64,000 nucleotides of DNA. Source: RYN-230 sp963829725. Its GTDB lineage: Bacteria > Actinomycetota > Actinomycetes > Streptosporangiales > Streptosporangiaceae. Made by a program: the position numbers and the translations under genes. Positions 16,501 through 25,066 of this stretch are shown one piece after another. The notes under the pieces were generated by a model, which was given only the letters and a program-made list of their open reading frames with translations, searched no databases and was not told the DNA's origin. The stretch is from contig CAWHJW010000009.1 in NCBI GenBank assembly GCA_963829725.1, positions 310,001-374,000 of the forward strand. Direction: 5' to 3'. Position 1 is the first letter of the stretch. Each line of letters begins with the position of its first letter.

Positions 16501-17079
16501 ATGGCGCATCCGGGCACCCGGTACGTCCTGGCGGCGGCCTACGACGACGTGCCGGCCGCGGTCGAGGATTACGAGGCGGTCAAGGCGCTGTACTACGCGG
16601 TGAAGACCTCGCACGACTTCGACGCCGCGGTCATCGCCAAGGACGAGGCCGGCCAGGTGAGCATCGTCAGGAAGCACGAGGAGCCGACCCGGCACGGTGC
16701 GGCCGTCGGGCTGGGCGGGGGCCTGGCCGCGGGGTTGGCCGCCGCGCTGTTCCCGCCGGTCGGCATCCTGGGCGCGCTGGCCGTGGGCGCGGGCGGCGGC
16801 GCCGCGATCGGGGCGGTCACCGGGCACGCCAGCGGCGGGATGAGCCGCGGCGACCTCAAGGAGCTCGGGGAGACCCTGGACGAGGGCATCGCCGGGCTGC
16901 TCGTGGTGTACGAGGCCAACCTGCGGGAGCAGGTCCGGGCCACCGTCAAAGCGGCGCGCACGATGACGGCGCGGGAGACTGGCATGGCGTCCGGCCGGCT
17001 CGCCGAGGACATGCAGCAGGCGGATGAGGCGTCGCGTCCGGCCGGGAGCCCGGCCGCCCTCCCGCGGAGAGCGAGATGA
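16501..17079 (+). CDS. DUF1269-type membrane protein
   Basis: About 192 residues, related to the DUF1269 family of actinobacterial proteins. The N-terminal part has AVEDYEAVKALYYAVKT and FDAAVIAKDEAGQVSIVRKH, as in that family. A Gly/Ala-rich hydrophobic hairpin at about residues 62-105 (LAAGLAAALFPPVGILGALA, then a glycine-rich turn) probably inserts in the membrane. An amphipathic C-terminal half follows. AGGGGCAG precedes the ATG. It is closely followed by a small membrane protein and may be co-transcribed with it. Function is unknown; some relatives are stress-induced. Confidence 0.7.
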   Translation: MAHPGTRYVLAAAYDDVPAAVEDYEAVKALYYAVKTSHDFDAAVIAKDEAGQVSIVRKHEEPTRHGAAVGLGGGLAAGLAAALFPPVGILGALAVGAGGGAAIGAVTGHASGGMSRGDLKELGETLDEGIAGLLVVYEANLREQVRATVKAARTMTARETGMASGRLAEDMQQADEASRPAGSPAALPRRAR

Positions 17080-17080
17080 G

Positions 17081-17347
17081 ATGACGAGCACCATCGCAGT
17101 GGCGGGGCCTGCCCCCGCATCGGGGATCACCCGGCAGCAAGCGGCGGAGGCGAAACGACGGCAGCAGGTGCTCAAGTTCGTCATGCTGGCCGCGGCGGCC
17201 CGTGTGCTGGTGAGCCGACGCACCCTGGGGGGCGTCATCGTGCTCGGGATCGGGCTGGCCGCGGCGAAACGCATGGGGAACGAGCGCGGTACCCCCGCCC
17301 TGGACTGGTACCGGGCCCGAGGGCAGGACAAGGGCCGCAGCTCCTAG
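17081..17347 (+). CDS. Small hypothetical membrane protein
   Basis: An 88-residue protein with a short polar N-terminus, a lysine/arginine-rich segment (EAKRRQQVLKF) and one or two hydrophobic helices at about residues 30-62. ATG 17081 follows GGAGAGCGAG and lies one base after the preceding stop, so the two genes are very likely co-transcribed. I do not recognise a family. The pairing with a DUF1269-type protein suggests a shared membrane function. Confidence 0.55.
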   Translation: MTSTIAVAGPAPASGITRQQAAEAKRRQQVLKFVMLAAAARVLVSRRTLGGVIVLGIGLAAAKRMGNERGTPALDWYRARGQDKGRSS

Positions 17348-17361
17348 CGGATGCCAGGCTC

Positions 17362-18150
17362 TCAGCCGCCCGCGCTGACCGGGAAGCGGTACCGCAGCCG
17401 GAAGCGGTCGGCCGGGATGACGATCTCGCCCGCCTCCACGACCTGGTCCCCGCGGCGGTGGTCCCGCTCGATGAGCAGGACCGGGGAACCGGCCGGGATG
17501 CCCAGCGCGGCCGCCTCGGCGGACAGCGCGGGACGCACCGAGATGTCCTCCACCACCTGGTCCACGTCCAGGCCGATGGCCCGCATCCGGTCCACCACGC
17601 CCCGGCCGGCGTAGCTGCCCTGCTCCGGGGACGGCGGCTGTGCGGCCGCCGCGGGCGGCTCGTAGCTGGTGGCCAGCTGGACCGGGCAGCCGTCCGCGCT
17701 CATCACGTACCGGGTGCGGGTGACCAGAGGGCCGCTGTCGGCCAGGCCAAGGCGCAGCGCAATGTGCGCGGGCGCGGTGACCCGCTCGGATTGGTGCTCC
17801 CAGGACAGCCGGGGCGAGTGCGGCGCACCGTCGCCCGCCGGGCGGGCGCCCGCGGGCACGCCGTCCGCCAGGCCGAACGGCGATCCCGGGAAGTGCAGCC
17901 GGTCATGCTCGAGGTGAGCGGCCTGGGGCAGCGGGCGGACATAGGAGCCCGACCCGGCCCGGGCCTCGATCAGCCCCTCCGCGGCCAGCACCTGCAGGGC
18001 GTGCTTGGCGGCGGTCTCCCCGACCCCGTACCGGGCCATGATCCCGTTCCGGGAGGGCACCCGGGCGCCGGGCCCGAGCAGCCCGCCCCGGATCTGGTCC
18101 CGCAGATCCTCCAGGACGCGCAGGTACACCGGATCGTTGGAGGCACTCAT
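17362..18150 (-). CDS. GntR-family regulator with UTRA domain (HutC type)
   Basis: A 262-residue repressor-type protein. The N-terminal winged helix contains YLRVLEDLRDQIRGGLLGPG, VPSRNGIMARYGVGETAAKH and LIEARAGSGSYVRP. The C-terminal UTRA effector domain has the conserved TRTRYVMSADGCPVQLATSY, VVEDISVRPA and GIPAGSPVLLIERDH segments. ATG 18150. HutC-type regulators sense small metabolites or sugar phosphates; none is implied by the immediate neighbours. It is convergent with the small membrane protein gene 15 bases away. Confidence 0.9.
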   Translation of the reverse strand: MSASNDPVYLRVLEDLRDQIRGGLLGPGARVPSRNGIMARYGVGETAAKHALQVLAAEGLIEARAGSGSYVRPLPQAAHLEHDRLHFPGSPFGLADGVPAGARPAGDGAPHSPRLSWEHQSERVTAPAHIALRLGLADSGPLVTRTRYVMSADGCPVQLATSYEPPAAAAQPPSPEQGSYAGRGVVDRMRAIGLDVDQVVEDISVRPALSAEAAALGIPAGSPVLLIERDHRRGDQVVEAGEIVIPADRFRLRYRFPVSAGG

Positions 18151-18245
18151 CGCCGCATTGTGGCGCGGCGGGCAGCAAGCTGGGGCCCCATTAGCATCCT
18201 GTGATCATAGCTTTGCCGCCGGGTCCGGCGGCCCGGCCGGGCGCG

Positions 18246-18902
18246 CTACTTCTTCCGGGCGAAGATCACGCCGTCGCCGATGGACAGCATGGCCAGCTCC
18301 ACCCGGTCGTCCGCCATGGCGCGGGAGTTGAACTCCCGCACCGCGCGGCCGCTGGGGTCCGGGCCGGGGTCGAAGACCCGCCCGTGCAGGAAGGTGTTGT
18401 CCACCAGGATGATCCCGCCGCTGCGGGTACGCGGCACGATCTCCTCCCAGTACCGCAGGTAGCCGGTCTTGTCCGCGTCGATGAACGCCAGGTCAAGGGT
18501 CTCCCCGGCCGGCAGCGCCGCGAGCGTGTCCGCGGCCGGCCCGAGCCGCAGCCCGATCTGGTCAGCCAGGCCCGCCTTCGCCCAGAACTCCTGGGCCAGG
18601 GCCGTCCACTCGGCGCTGACGTCGCAGCACAGCAACTGCCCCCCGGGCGCGAGGCCGCGGGCCAGGCAGATCGAGGAGTACCCGGTGAAGGTGCCCACCT
18701 CTACCGCCCGCCGCGGCGCGATGAGCCGGCTCAGCAGCGACATGAACGTGCCCTGCTCGGGGCCGATCTGCATGATGACGTCGCCCGGGAACCGGCGCGC
18801 GGTCTCCGCGCGCAGGTCAGCCAGCAGGGCGTCGGGCGGGCTGGTATGGGCGATGACGTAGTCGAGGATCTGGCGGCTGACATGCTCGCTTCCGGTGGCC
18901 AC
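18246..18902 (-). CDS. Class I SAM-dependent O-methyltransferase
   Basis: About 218 residues of the catechol/caffeoyl-CoA-type metal-dependent O-methyltransferase family. Motifs: SAM-binding VEVGTFTGYSSICLARGL, metal-ligand region FIDADKTGYLRYWEE and ILVDNTFLHGRV. GTG 18902 fits the family N-terminus and is only 20 bases from the divergent gene, implying short or absent leaders on both. It probably methylates a small catechol-like or amine acceptor; the acceptor cannot be read. Confidence 0.85.
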   Translation of the reverse strand: MATGSEHVSRQILDYVIAHTSPPDALLADLRAETARRFPGDVIMQIGPEQGTFMSLLSRLIAPRRAVEVGTFTGYSSICLARGLAPGGQLLCCDVSAEWTALAQEFWAKAGLADQIGLRLGPAADTLAALPAGETLDLAFIDADKTGYLRYWEEIVPRTRSGGIILVDNTFLHGRVFDPGPDPSGRAVREFNSRAMADDRVELAMLSIGDGVIFARKK

Positions 18903-18922
18903 GCTCCACGGTAACCTGGCCC

Positions 18923-19450
18923 ATGCACGAGAGCGAGACGGAACTGCGCGACCTGCAGGCACTGCTCGATGCCTCGCTGGCCGGGGCCAGTGGGCACCTC
19001 CGCTCCATCGCGACGCCCGGCGAGCGGACGCTGACCGCGGCCCAGCTGGCCGGCCTGCTCACCGGCATGTGCACCCTGGTGGTGAGCAGCGTCACCGCGC
19101 GCGGCGAGCCCCGGGTCAGCGGCGCCGACGGGCATTTCCTGCACGGCCGGTGGATCTTCGGGACGGACCGGTCCGCGGCCAAGGCCCGGCATTTCGCGGC
19201 CCGGCCCGCGGTCAGCGCCGCGTACCTGCGCGGGGAGGAACTCGGCGTGTTCACCCACGGCCAGGTGGAGGTGCTCAACCCGCCCGGCGCCCCGGCCGAC
19301 CCGGACTGGCCCGCCATCCTCGAGCACCTCACCCGGTACTACGGCAGCTCGCCGCTCAGCCTGGGTGACGTGGTCTACTACCGGATCCGCCCGCACTGGA
19401 TGGTGGTCTTCGCCGCCGACCCCGCCGCGCTGCTGGCCGGGGACGGCTGA
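18923..19450 (+). CDS. Pyridoxamine 5'-phosphate oxidase-fold protein
   Basis: A 175-residue split-barrel flavin-binding-fold protein. Features: LVVSSVTARGEPRVSGADGH, RWIFGTDRSAAKARHFAARP and VSAAYLRGEELGVFTHGQ, the usual strand pattern of the PNPOx/general stress FMN-binding superfamily. TAACCT lies 5 bases upstream of the ATG at 18923, so the message is probably leaderless. Too diverged to be the vitamin B6 enzyme; more likely an F420- or FMN-dependent reductase or heme-related protein. Ligand unknown. Confidence 0.75.
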   Translation: MHESETELRDLQALLDASLAGASGHLRSIATPGERTLTAAQLAGLLTGMCTLVVSSVTARGEPRVSGADGHFLHGRWIFGTDRSAAKARHFAARPAVSAAYLRGEELGVFTHGQVEVLNPPGAPADPDWPAILEHLTRYYGSSPLSLGDVVYYRIRPHWMVVFAADPAALLAGDG

Positions 19451-19525
19451 CCAGGCGGCCCGGCGGCCCGTTCAGCCGTCGCGGACGGCTGGCCGGGTGT
19501 ACCCGCTTAGCCGTCGCGGACGGCT
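19442..19525. terminator. Repeated hairpin between convergent genes
   Basis: GACGGCTGA at 19442-19450 pairs exactly with TCAGCCGTC at 19472-19480. In addition AGCCGTCGCGGACGGCT, a 7-bp stem with a 3-base loop, occurs twice, at 19474-19490 and 19509-19525, and the second copy overlaps the 3' end of the minus-strand methyltransferase. Position between convergent genes suggests a bidirectional terminator; no U-run is present. Confidence 0.5.
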
Positions 19526-20334
19526 TGCAGGGTATAGCTGTGCGGCAGCCGCCACGGCCGGTCGGCCAGCCGCCATTCGCCGCCGCCCGCCGGCTGCATC
19601 TGGCCGGGCAGGGCCTCCCACGGCACGCTGTCATGCTCGGTCAGCCCGGTCAGCCGCAATCCCGCGCCGAGCACCGCGGAGGTGATCTCGCCGAGCCCGT
19701 GGTTCCACTCGTGCGTCACGTTGTGGGTGAAGGTGACGGCGGTCTCGACGTAGGTCCCGGGCTCATCCCACACGGTGGGCTGCTCCCGCTCGAAGTACGG
19801 GTACTCCACCACGAGCAGCCCGTCCGGCCGGGGATCTTGCAGCGTCCAGAGCATGGGATGGCCTTCGCGCAGGAACAGCCGGCCGCCCGGCGCGAGCAGG
19901 GCGGCGACGACGCCGGCCCACCGGCGGATATCCGGCAGCCAGTTCAGTGCGCCGACCCCGGTGTAGACGAGGTCCCAGGCCTGCCGGCCGAGCAGGTCCG
20001 GCGCGTCGTAGACGTTGCCCGCCGTGAAGTCCACCGCGGCGCCGGCCAGCGCGGCGGTGCGGCGGGCCTGGGCCAGGGACGCGTCAGAGAAGTCCAGGCC
20101 GGTCATCCGGGCGCCCAGCCGGCTCAGTGACACCGTGTCGGTACCGATATGGCATTGCAGGTGGACGCCGCGCAGCCCGCTGATATCGCCGAGCCGCGGC
20201 TGGTCGAACCGGACCACATGACTGAGGTAGGCCGGGTCCTCGGCGAACCGCTGCACCGCATAGTCCGGCGAGGCGGCGTGGGCCGGGGCCCGGTCGTCCC
20301 AGTTGGCCTGGTTCAGCGCCCACGAATCGGTCAC
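19507..20334 (-). CDS. Class I SAM-dependent methyltransferase
   Basis: About 275 residues. The SAM-binding region is modified: GVHLQCHIGTDTVSLSRLG in place of the usual E-x-G-x-G-x-G, then MTGLDFSDASLAQARR, DFTAGNVYDAP and DLVYTGVGALNWLPDI. This QCHIG variant is a recognisable subfamily of methyltransferases common in actinobacteria. GTG 20334 was chosen because the family starts close to WALNQANWDDRAP; the open frame continues upstream without protein-like content. Substrate unknown. It is divergent from lgt. Confidence 0.8.
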   Translation of the reverse strand: MTDSWALNQANWDDRAPAHAASPDYAVQRFAEDPAYLSHVVRFDQPRLGDISGLRGVHLQCHIGTDTVSLSRLGARMTGLDFSDASLAQARRTAALAGAAVDFTAGNVYDAPDLLGRQAWDLVYTGVGALNWLPDIRRWAGVVAALLAPGGRLFLREGHPMLWTLQDPRPDGLLVVEYPYFEREQPTVWDEPGTYVETAVTFTHNVTHEWNHGLGEITSAVLGAGLRLTGLTEHDSVPWEALPGQMQPAGGGEWRLADRPWRLPHSYTLQAVRDG

Positions 20335-20397
20335 CGCTTTATCGTGGCATGGCCGCAGCGCGCGGCCGGCCGCCGCGGGCACGGTACGCTCGCTGCC

Positions 20398-21390
20398 ATG
20401 GCCCTGGCTTCGTCCCTGTACATCCCGAGCCCGCCGGTGGACGGGTTCCACATCGGGCCGGCCTACATCCACTTCTACGGCCTGATGTACGTGATCGGCA
20501 TCACCCTGGCCATCCTCATCACCCAGCGGCGGTGGAAAGCGCTCGGCGGGGATGTCGGCCTGGTCGGGGACGTGGCCATCTGGGCGGTGCCGGCCGGCAT
20601 CGTGGGCGGCCGGATCTACTTCGACCTGACCACGCCCAAGTACATCCCGCACCACTGGTACGGCGTGTTCGCCGTCTGGGACGGCGGGCTGGGCATCTGG
20701 GGCGGCGTCGCGCTGGCTGCCGTGGTCGGTGCCTGGCGGGTCCGCCGCACCGGGGCCAGCGTCAGCCTGTTCATGGACGCGGTGGCGCCCGCGCTGCTGG
20801 TAGCCCAGGCGATCGGCCGGGTGGGCAACTACTTCAACCAGGAACTGTTCGGCGGCCCGAGCACGCTGCCCTGGGCGCTGGAGATCGGGCAGCATTACCG
20901 GCCGACCGGGTACCAGCTGTACAGCACGTTCCAGCCGACCTTCCTGTACGAGCTGATCTTCGACCTGGCCTGGGCCGCGGTCCTGGTCTGGCTCGGCCAC
21001 CACCGCGGCATCAAGCCACCCGGCCTGTTCGCGCTGTACGTCGTGGGGTACTCAGCGTTCCGGATGTTCGAGGAGTCGCTCCGGGTCAACCCGTCCGAGC
21101 ACTTCCTCGGCCTGCGGCTGAACATGTACGTCGCCGCCGTGCTCACCATCGCGGGGCTGGTCTGGTTCGTGTACTCCCAGCGCAGAGGCCGGCCCGCCAG
21201 CGAACTGCGCGCCACCGGGCCCGGGCACGTCCCGGCGGTCACCGGCGACCCGGGTAACCGGGTCCCCGATAACCGGGTCCCCGATGACCAGGTGCCGGAC
21301 GGCGAGGGCGCGACGGCGCCGGGCGCGCAGCAGAAGGCGGCCGCGGACGCCGCGGAGCCGGCCGGGCCCGGCAGCTCGTCGGCTCGCTAA
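20398..21390 (+). CDS. lgt: Prolipoprotein diacylglyceryl transferase
   Basis: Membrane enzyme that transfers diacylglycerol to the lipobox cysteine of prelipoproteins, the first step of lipoprotein maturation. About 330 residues with seven hydrophobic segments. The Lgt signature GRVGNYFNQELFGGP is present, as are HFYGLMYVIG near the N-terminus and YELIFDLAW. The last 70 residues are a hydrophilic tail with the repeated units NRVPD/NRVPD/DQVPD, absent from shorter homologues. A -10-like TACGCT at 20385-20390 ends 7 bases before the ATG, so the mRNA is probably leaderless. It would process lipoproteins such as the two receptors encoded at 6.2-9.0 kb. Confidence 0.95.
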   Translation: MALASSLYIPSPPVDGFHIGPAYIHFYGLMYVIGITLAILITQRRWKALGGDVGLVGDVAIWAVPAGIVGGRIYFDLTTPKYIPHHWYGVFAVWDGGLGIWGGVALAAVVGAWRVRRTGASVSLFMDAVAPALLVAQAIGRVGNYFNQELFGGPSTLPWALEIGQHYRPTGYQLYSTFQPTFLYELIFDLAWAAVLVWLGHHRGIKPPGLFALYVVGYSAFRMFEESLRVNPSEHFLGLRLNMYVAAVLTIAGLVWFVYSQRRGRPASELRATGPGHVPAVTGDPGNRVPDNRVPDDQVPDGEGATAPGAQQKAAADAAEPAGPGSSSAR

Positions 21391-21506
21391 TGTCATCGAA
21401 ATGCTGTTCTTTCCGGCGCGCCGCTCGAACTGGCGTTTGATTTCATGCATGATGGCTCCCGGTATCTCATCACCGGCAGTTCCGACCCCCGTGCAGGAGG
21501 CACCCC

Positions 21507-22091
21507 GTGGGCCAGAAGACCGTCAGGTTCAGCGACCTTAGCGGCGAGATCATCACCCGGGACGACACGCTCGCCCGGATCGTGATCCACGAGCACCCCG
21601 AGCTCGGTGACACCCCGGTGGAGATCGAGGCGCTGGCCGATGAGGCGCGCACGATCGAGAAGGCGGCGGTGGCGGTCGCCGTCGTCGACCTGTACCTGCC
21701 GGGCGAGGACGAGCCGCGGCGGGTGGCCATGGACGTGGCCGCGTTCGACCAGCTGGCCAGCGACCGGCCTATGGGCGAACTGCTGCTCACCGCCCGCCCG
21801 GCCCGCCGGGCCGCCAAGGCCGCCGCGGCCGGCCCGGCCCGCGCCGACCGCACGAACTACGCGACCCTGGAACACGCCGGGAAGCCGCACAAGGGCAAGA
21901 TCACCGAGGCGGAGCGGGACCTGGTCCGCACCCACCTGGACGAGATCAACGAGCGGCTCGCCGCGCAGGGGCTGCGCACGATCAGCCCGGCCGACCCGGA
22001 GCACGTGGAGCGCTACGGCCTCGAAGGGCTGGCCGCGGAGCCCGGCGGGCCGGCGGATGACCCCCGCCCCGCGAAGAAGGGCGCCGCGTAG
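21507..22091 (+). CDS. Conserved hypothetical protein
   Basis: A 194-residue protein I do not recognise. The GTG start has a near-ideal AGGAGG eight bases upstream. The N-terminal 110 residues look like a compact alpha/beta region (KTVRFSDLSGEIITRDDTLA, VAVVDLYLPGEDEPRRVAMD). An Ala-rich linker precedes a charged helical segment KGKITEAERDLVRTHLDEIN and a Pro/Gly/Lys-rich tail. The opening VRFSDLSG is reminiscent of small actinobacterial nucleoid-type proteins such as Lsr2, but nothing beyond it supports that. No membrane segment or signal peptide. Confidence 0.6.
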   Translation: MGQKTVRFSDLSGEIITRDDTLARIVIHEHPELGDTPVEIEALADEARTIEKAAVAVAVVDLYLPGEDEPRRVAMDVAAFDQLASDRPMGELLLTARPARRAAKAAAAGPARADRTNYATLEHAGKPHKGKITEAERDLVRTHLDEINERLAAQGLRTISPADPEHVERYGLEGLAAEPGGPADDPRPAKKGAA

Positions 22092-22100
22092 CCAGCTGAA

Positions 22101-22128
22101 GCGGTAGTCCCGCACGCGGTAGTCCCGC
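22101..22128. repeat. 15-bp-period tandem repeat
   Basis: GCGGTAGTCCCGC occurs at 22101-22113 and again at 22116-22128. It lies just after the preceding stop and 60 bases upstream of the MFS gene. No function is evident. Confidence 0.5.
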
Positions 22129-22160
22129 GCGCAGCCACCGGAGATATCCGCAGCTGTCTC

Positions 22161-22187
22161 ACTATATGGTCATAATAAGATCAGAAT
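22161..22187 (+). promoter_or_regulatory. AT-rich promoter/operator of the MFS gene
   Basis: A conspicuous low-GC patch. TGGTC-ATAATAA-GATCA at 22167-22183 is a near-perfect inverted repeat (one mismatched pair), a shape seen in GntR/FadR-type operators. TAAGAT at 22176-22181 lies 6 bases before the ATG, so a leaderless transcript is likely and the operator would cover its -10. The regulator is unknown. Confidence 0.45.
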
Positions 22188-23456
22188 ATGAGCACAGTGG
22201 ATGGCACGCTGGACAGCGGCGGCTGGCCGGGACGGCGCTGGGTAGTGCTGCTGGCCGGGCTGGTCGCGATGACCGCGGGCTGCACCTTCCAGTACGGGCT
22301 GGCCTACCTCATCCCGGCCTTCCGGGCCGAGGGGCTGTCCCTGGTCCAGGCGGGGCTACTGGTCGCCTGCCCCACGGCTGGGCTGCTGCTCACGCTGGTG
22401 GCCTGGGGCGCGGCCGCTGACCGCTGGGGTGAGCGGCTGGTCCTCGGGGCCGGGCTGGCGCTGGCCGGCGCGGTACTGCTGCTGGCCGCCGCCGTGCACG
22501 GGGTGGTGGCGCTGGGTGCCTGCCTGGCCGTGGCCGGGGCGGCGGGCGCCTCGGTCTACGCGGCCAGCGGGCGGCTCATCCTCGGCTGGTTCGCGGCCCG
22601 GCAGCGCGGCCTGGCCATGGGCATCCGGCAGAGCGCCCAGCCGCTCGGCGTGGCGGTGGCCGCGCTGACGCTGCCCGCCCTCGGGGCGGTGAGCCGCGGC
22701 ACGGCCCTGGACTTCCTCGGCTCGTTCTGCCTGGCCGCGGCGGCTCTGGCCGCGGCGGCCGTCCGTGATCCGGCCCGCCCGGCTGGGGCGGCGCAGAGCC
22801 GCGGCGGCTCACCGTACCGGGGCCGGCGGGATGATCCCGGCCGCTACCATCCGGGCCGGGTGCTGTGGCGGATTCACGTGGCCAGCGCGTTGCTGGTGGT
22901 CCCGCAGTTCGCGGTGGCCACCTTCGCGCTGGTGTACCTGGTGGACGCCCATGGCCTCGGCCCGGCTGAGGCCGGGCGGCTGCTGGCGGTGGCGCAGGCG
23001 TGCGGGGCGGTCAGCCGGCTGGGGGCGGGGGCATGGTCGGACCGGGTGGGCAGCCGGATGCGGCCGATGCGGATCCTGGCCGTGGCCACGGCCGTCATCG
23101 TGGGCCTGCTGGCCGCCGGGGCGGCGGCCCGGGCGCCGTGGGCCGTCGCCGCCGTGCTGGCGGCCGCGGTCGTCTCGGTGAGCACCAACGGGCTCGCGTT
23201 CACCGCCGTCGCCGAGCACGCCGGGTCATCCTGGGCCGGGCGTGCCCTCGGCATCCAGAACACCGGGCAGAACGCGCTCGCCGCCGCGACCCCGCCGCTG
23301 CTCGCCGTGGTGATCGGATCGGCCGGGTACCCGGCCGCGTTCGGCCTGGCGGCGGTGTTCCCGCTGGCCGCGGCGACCCTGGTGCCGGTCGGGGGCGAAC
23401 GCCAGGCGGCCGCGGCGGCGGCCAGCACCGGGGCGGCCGCCCCAGTCGGCCGGTGA
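22188..23456 (+). CDS. MFS transporter
   Basis: A 422-residue major facilitator protein with 12 predicted membrane segments in two halves, separated by a charged loop around residues 195-225. The loop after TM2 reads GAAADRWGERLVLGAG, a D-R-x-G-x-R/K-type MFS motif, and the second half has GAWSDRVGSRMRP. TM4 contains RGLAMGIRQSAQPLG. No substrate signature is visible. It precedes the convergent kamA and could serve lysine catabolism, but only proximity suggests this. It has no Shine-Dalgarno and appears leaderless. Confidence 0.85.
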   Translation: MSTVDGTLDSGGWPGRRWVVLLAGLVAMTAGCTFQYGLAYLIPAFRAEGLSLVQAGLLVACPTAGLLLTLVAWGAAADRWGERLVLGAGLALAGAVLLLAAAVHGVVALGACLAVAGAAGASVYAASGRLILGWFAARQRGLAMGIRQSAQPLGVAVAALTLPALGAVSRGTALDFLGSFCLAAAALAAAAVRDPARPAGAAQSRGGSPYRGRRDDPGRYHPGRVLWRIHVASALLVVPQFAVATFALVYLVDAHGLGPAEAGRLLAVAQACGAVSRLGAGAWSDRVGSRMRPMRILAVATAVIVGLLAAGAAARAPWAVAAVLAAAVVSVSTNGLAFTAVAEHAGSSWAGRALGIQNTGQNALAAATPPLLAVVIGSAGYPAAFGLAAVFPLAAATLVPVGGERQAAAAAASTGAAAPVGR

Positions 23457-23630
23457 TCGGCTACCCCTGGGTACCCCACCCGCGGCTGGCCAGCAGCACT
23501 GGCTGGTAGCGGAGCGGGCCGCAGCAACGGACCCGGGATACCTGATCCGGGCTCAGCGCCCGGCGCACGAGCTTGTCGTTCAGCAGCGCGGCTGCCAGCA
23601 GCCCCCGGGGCAACGGCCCGGGCGGATGGC

Positions 23631-23660
23631 GCGGCCCGGCGGCAGCTGCCGCCGGGCCGC
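23631..23660. terminator. 30-bp perfect palindrome between convergent genes
   Basis: The 15-base arm GCGGCCCGGCGGCAG (23631-23645) is followed directly by its exact reverse complement (23646-23660). It lies in the 215-base gap between the convergent MFS and kamA genes and can form a very stable hairpin on either strand, so a bidirectional intrinsic or stalling terminator is likely. No T-tract is present. The rest of the gap has no convincing gene. Confidence 0.6.
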
Positions 23661-23671
23661 CTGTGCCTGGC

Positions 23672-25066
23672 TCAGATGGCGGGGCTGAGGCCGGCTGCGT
23701 GCTCGCTGCGGGCACGGGCACGCCACCATTGCTGGCCGTGCTCGGGCAGCAGGTGGATCGGGTCGTAGTAGGGGTACTCGCGGCTCAGCGCGAGCGGGTC
23801 GGTGGCCTCCACCGCGGTCCGGTAGTTCTTCGTCCAGTAGGAGATGCCCAGGTCGGTGTCGTAGCGCGACACCTGGTGCACCCACCGCTTGCCGACGTAG
23901 GGCACGTCACACACCACCCGGGGGGTGGCGAACCCCGGCAGGTACCCCATGATCTGCTCCTGCAGGTCCCGGGCCTGGGCCAGGGAGACCCGCCAGTGCT
24001 CGCTGCCCGGGATCATGTCGCACATGTAGAAGTAGTACGGCAGGATGTGGGCCTCATCGAGCAGCGCGAAGCACAGGTCGAGCAGGGCCTCGGCGGTGTC
24101 ATTCACCCCGTGCAGCAGCACGCCCTGGTTGCGGACGTCACGGATGCCGGTGTCCAGCATGGCCTGGGCGGCCCGGGCGACCAGCGGCGTGACCGACTGG
24201 GCCGCGTTGACGTGCGTGTGGATGGCGATGCTGACCCCGCGCTGCCGGCCCTTGGCCGCCAGGCGCTCCATCCCGGCCCGGACCTCATCCGCCAGCCAGT
24301 GCTGCGGCAGGCCCATCAGTGCCTTGCTGGCCAGCCTGATGTCCCGGATGCTCGGCACGTCCAGCAGTGCGCTGACGAACGCCTCCAGCCGGGGCCAGGG
24401 CATGTTGGCCACGTCCCCGCCGGAGACCACCACGTCCCGCACGCCCGGGGTGGCCTGCAGGTAGGCGATCATCGCGGCGAGGCGGTCGGCCGGGGCTGCG
24501 GCGAACTTGAGCTTGGCCGTGCTCGCCGTCGGGTTGCCGACCAGGTCCATCCGGGTGCAGTGCCCGCAGTACTGCGGGCAGGTGGGCAGGATCTCCGCCA
24601 GCACCTTGGTCGGGTAGCGGTGCGTGAGCCCCTCGACCGCCCACATCTCCGCCTCGTGCAGCGAGTCCCGGCTGGCGTACGGGTGTGACGGCCAGTCGGT
24701 GCGGCGGTCGCTGAAGACCGGCATCATGTAGCGCCGCACCGGGTCGGCGTAGCAGGCGGCGCTGAAGCCGGGCCCGCCCGGTGCCTGCGCAGGCACCATC
24801 GTGTTCAGCATCTGCGGCGGCACCAGCATCGACATGGTGGCCCGTTCCCGCTGGTCCCGCTCGAGGTCGGCGAAGAACGCCTCGCTGAGCCCGGGCCCGG
24901 TGACCTCGCGCAACTGGCGCAGGTTCTTCACGCAGTGCGCCCGCTGCCACTGGGCCGACTCCCACTCCGCCGCGGTCACCCCGGACCAGCCTGGGAAGCG
25001 CCGCCAGTCTGGTTCGGCGAGTGCCGCCTGCTGGTACGCGTATGGCTGCCTGACCACCCCGACCAC
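23672..25066 (-). CDS. kamA: L-lysine 2,3-aminomutase
   Basis: Radical-SAM, PLP-dependent enzyme converting L-lysine to L-beta-lysine, the entry step of the lysine aminomutase pathway. About 464 residues from GTG 25066, which has AGGA seven bases upstream and begins close to the family motif QPYAYQQ. The frame is open to a TTG at 25141 with no ribosome site. The 4Fe-4S/SAM motif C-x3-C-x2-C is CPQYCGHC at about residues 163-170. Other family segments include VVVSGGDVANMP, IRLASKALMGLPQ, HTHVNAAQSVTPLV and NQGVLLHGVND. It is divergent from kdd-kamD-kamE-kal, which encode later steps, supporting lysine rather than glutamate or arginine as substrate. An oxygen-sensitive Fe-S enzyme implies microaerobic use or protection. 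Confidence 0.9.
   Translation of the reverse strand: MVGVVRQPYAYQQAALAEPDWRRFPGWSGVTAAEWESAQWQRAHCVKNLRQLREVTGPGLSEAFFADLERDQRERATMSMLVPPQMLNTMVPAQAPGGPGFSAACYADPVRRYMMPVFSDRRTDWPSHPYASRDSLHEAEMWAVEGLTHRYPTKVLAEILPTCPQYCGHCTRMDLVGNPTASTAKLKFAAAPADRLAAMIAYLQATPGVRDVVVSGGDVANMPWPRLEAFVSALLDVPSIRDIRLASKALMGLPQHWLADEVRAGMERLAAKGRQRGVSIAIHTHVNAAQSVTPLVARAAQAMLDTGIRDVRNQGVLLHGVNDTAEALLDLCFALLDEAHILPYYFYMCDMIPGSEHWRVSLAQARDLQEQIMGYLPGFATPRVVCDVPYVGKRWVHQVSRYDTDLGISYWTKNYRTAVEATDPLALSREYPYYDPIHLLPEHGQQWWRARARSEHAAGLSPAI

Noticed and set aside
23461..23721. A small minus-strand gene downstream of kamA (LLNDKLVRRALSPDQ region)
   Set aside because: Somewhat protein-like but with no start signal or known family, and it overlaps the 30-bp palindrome; too weak to call.
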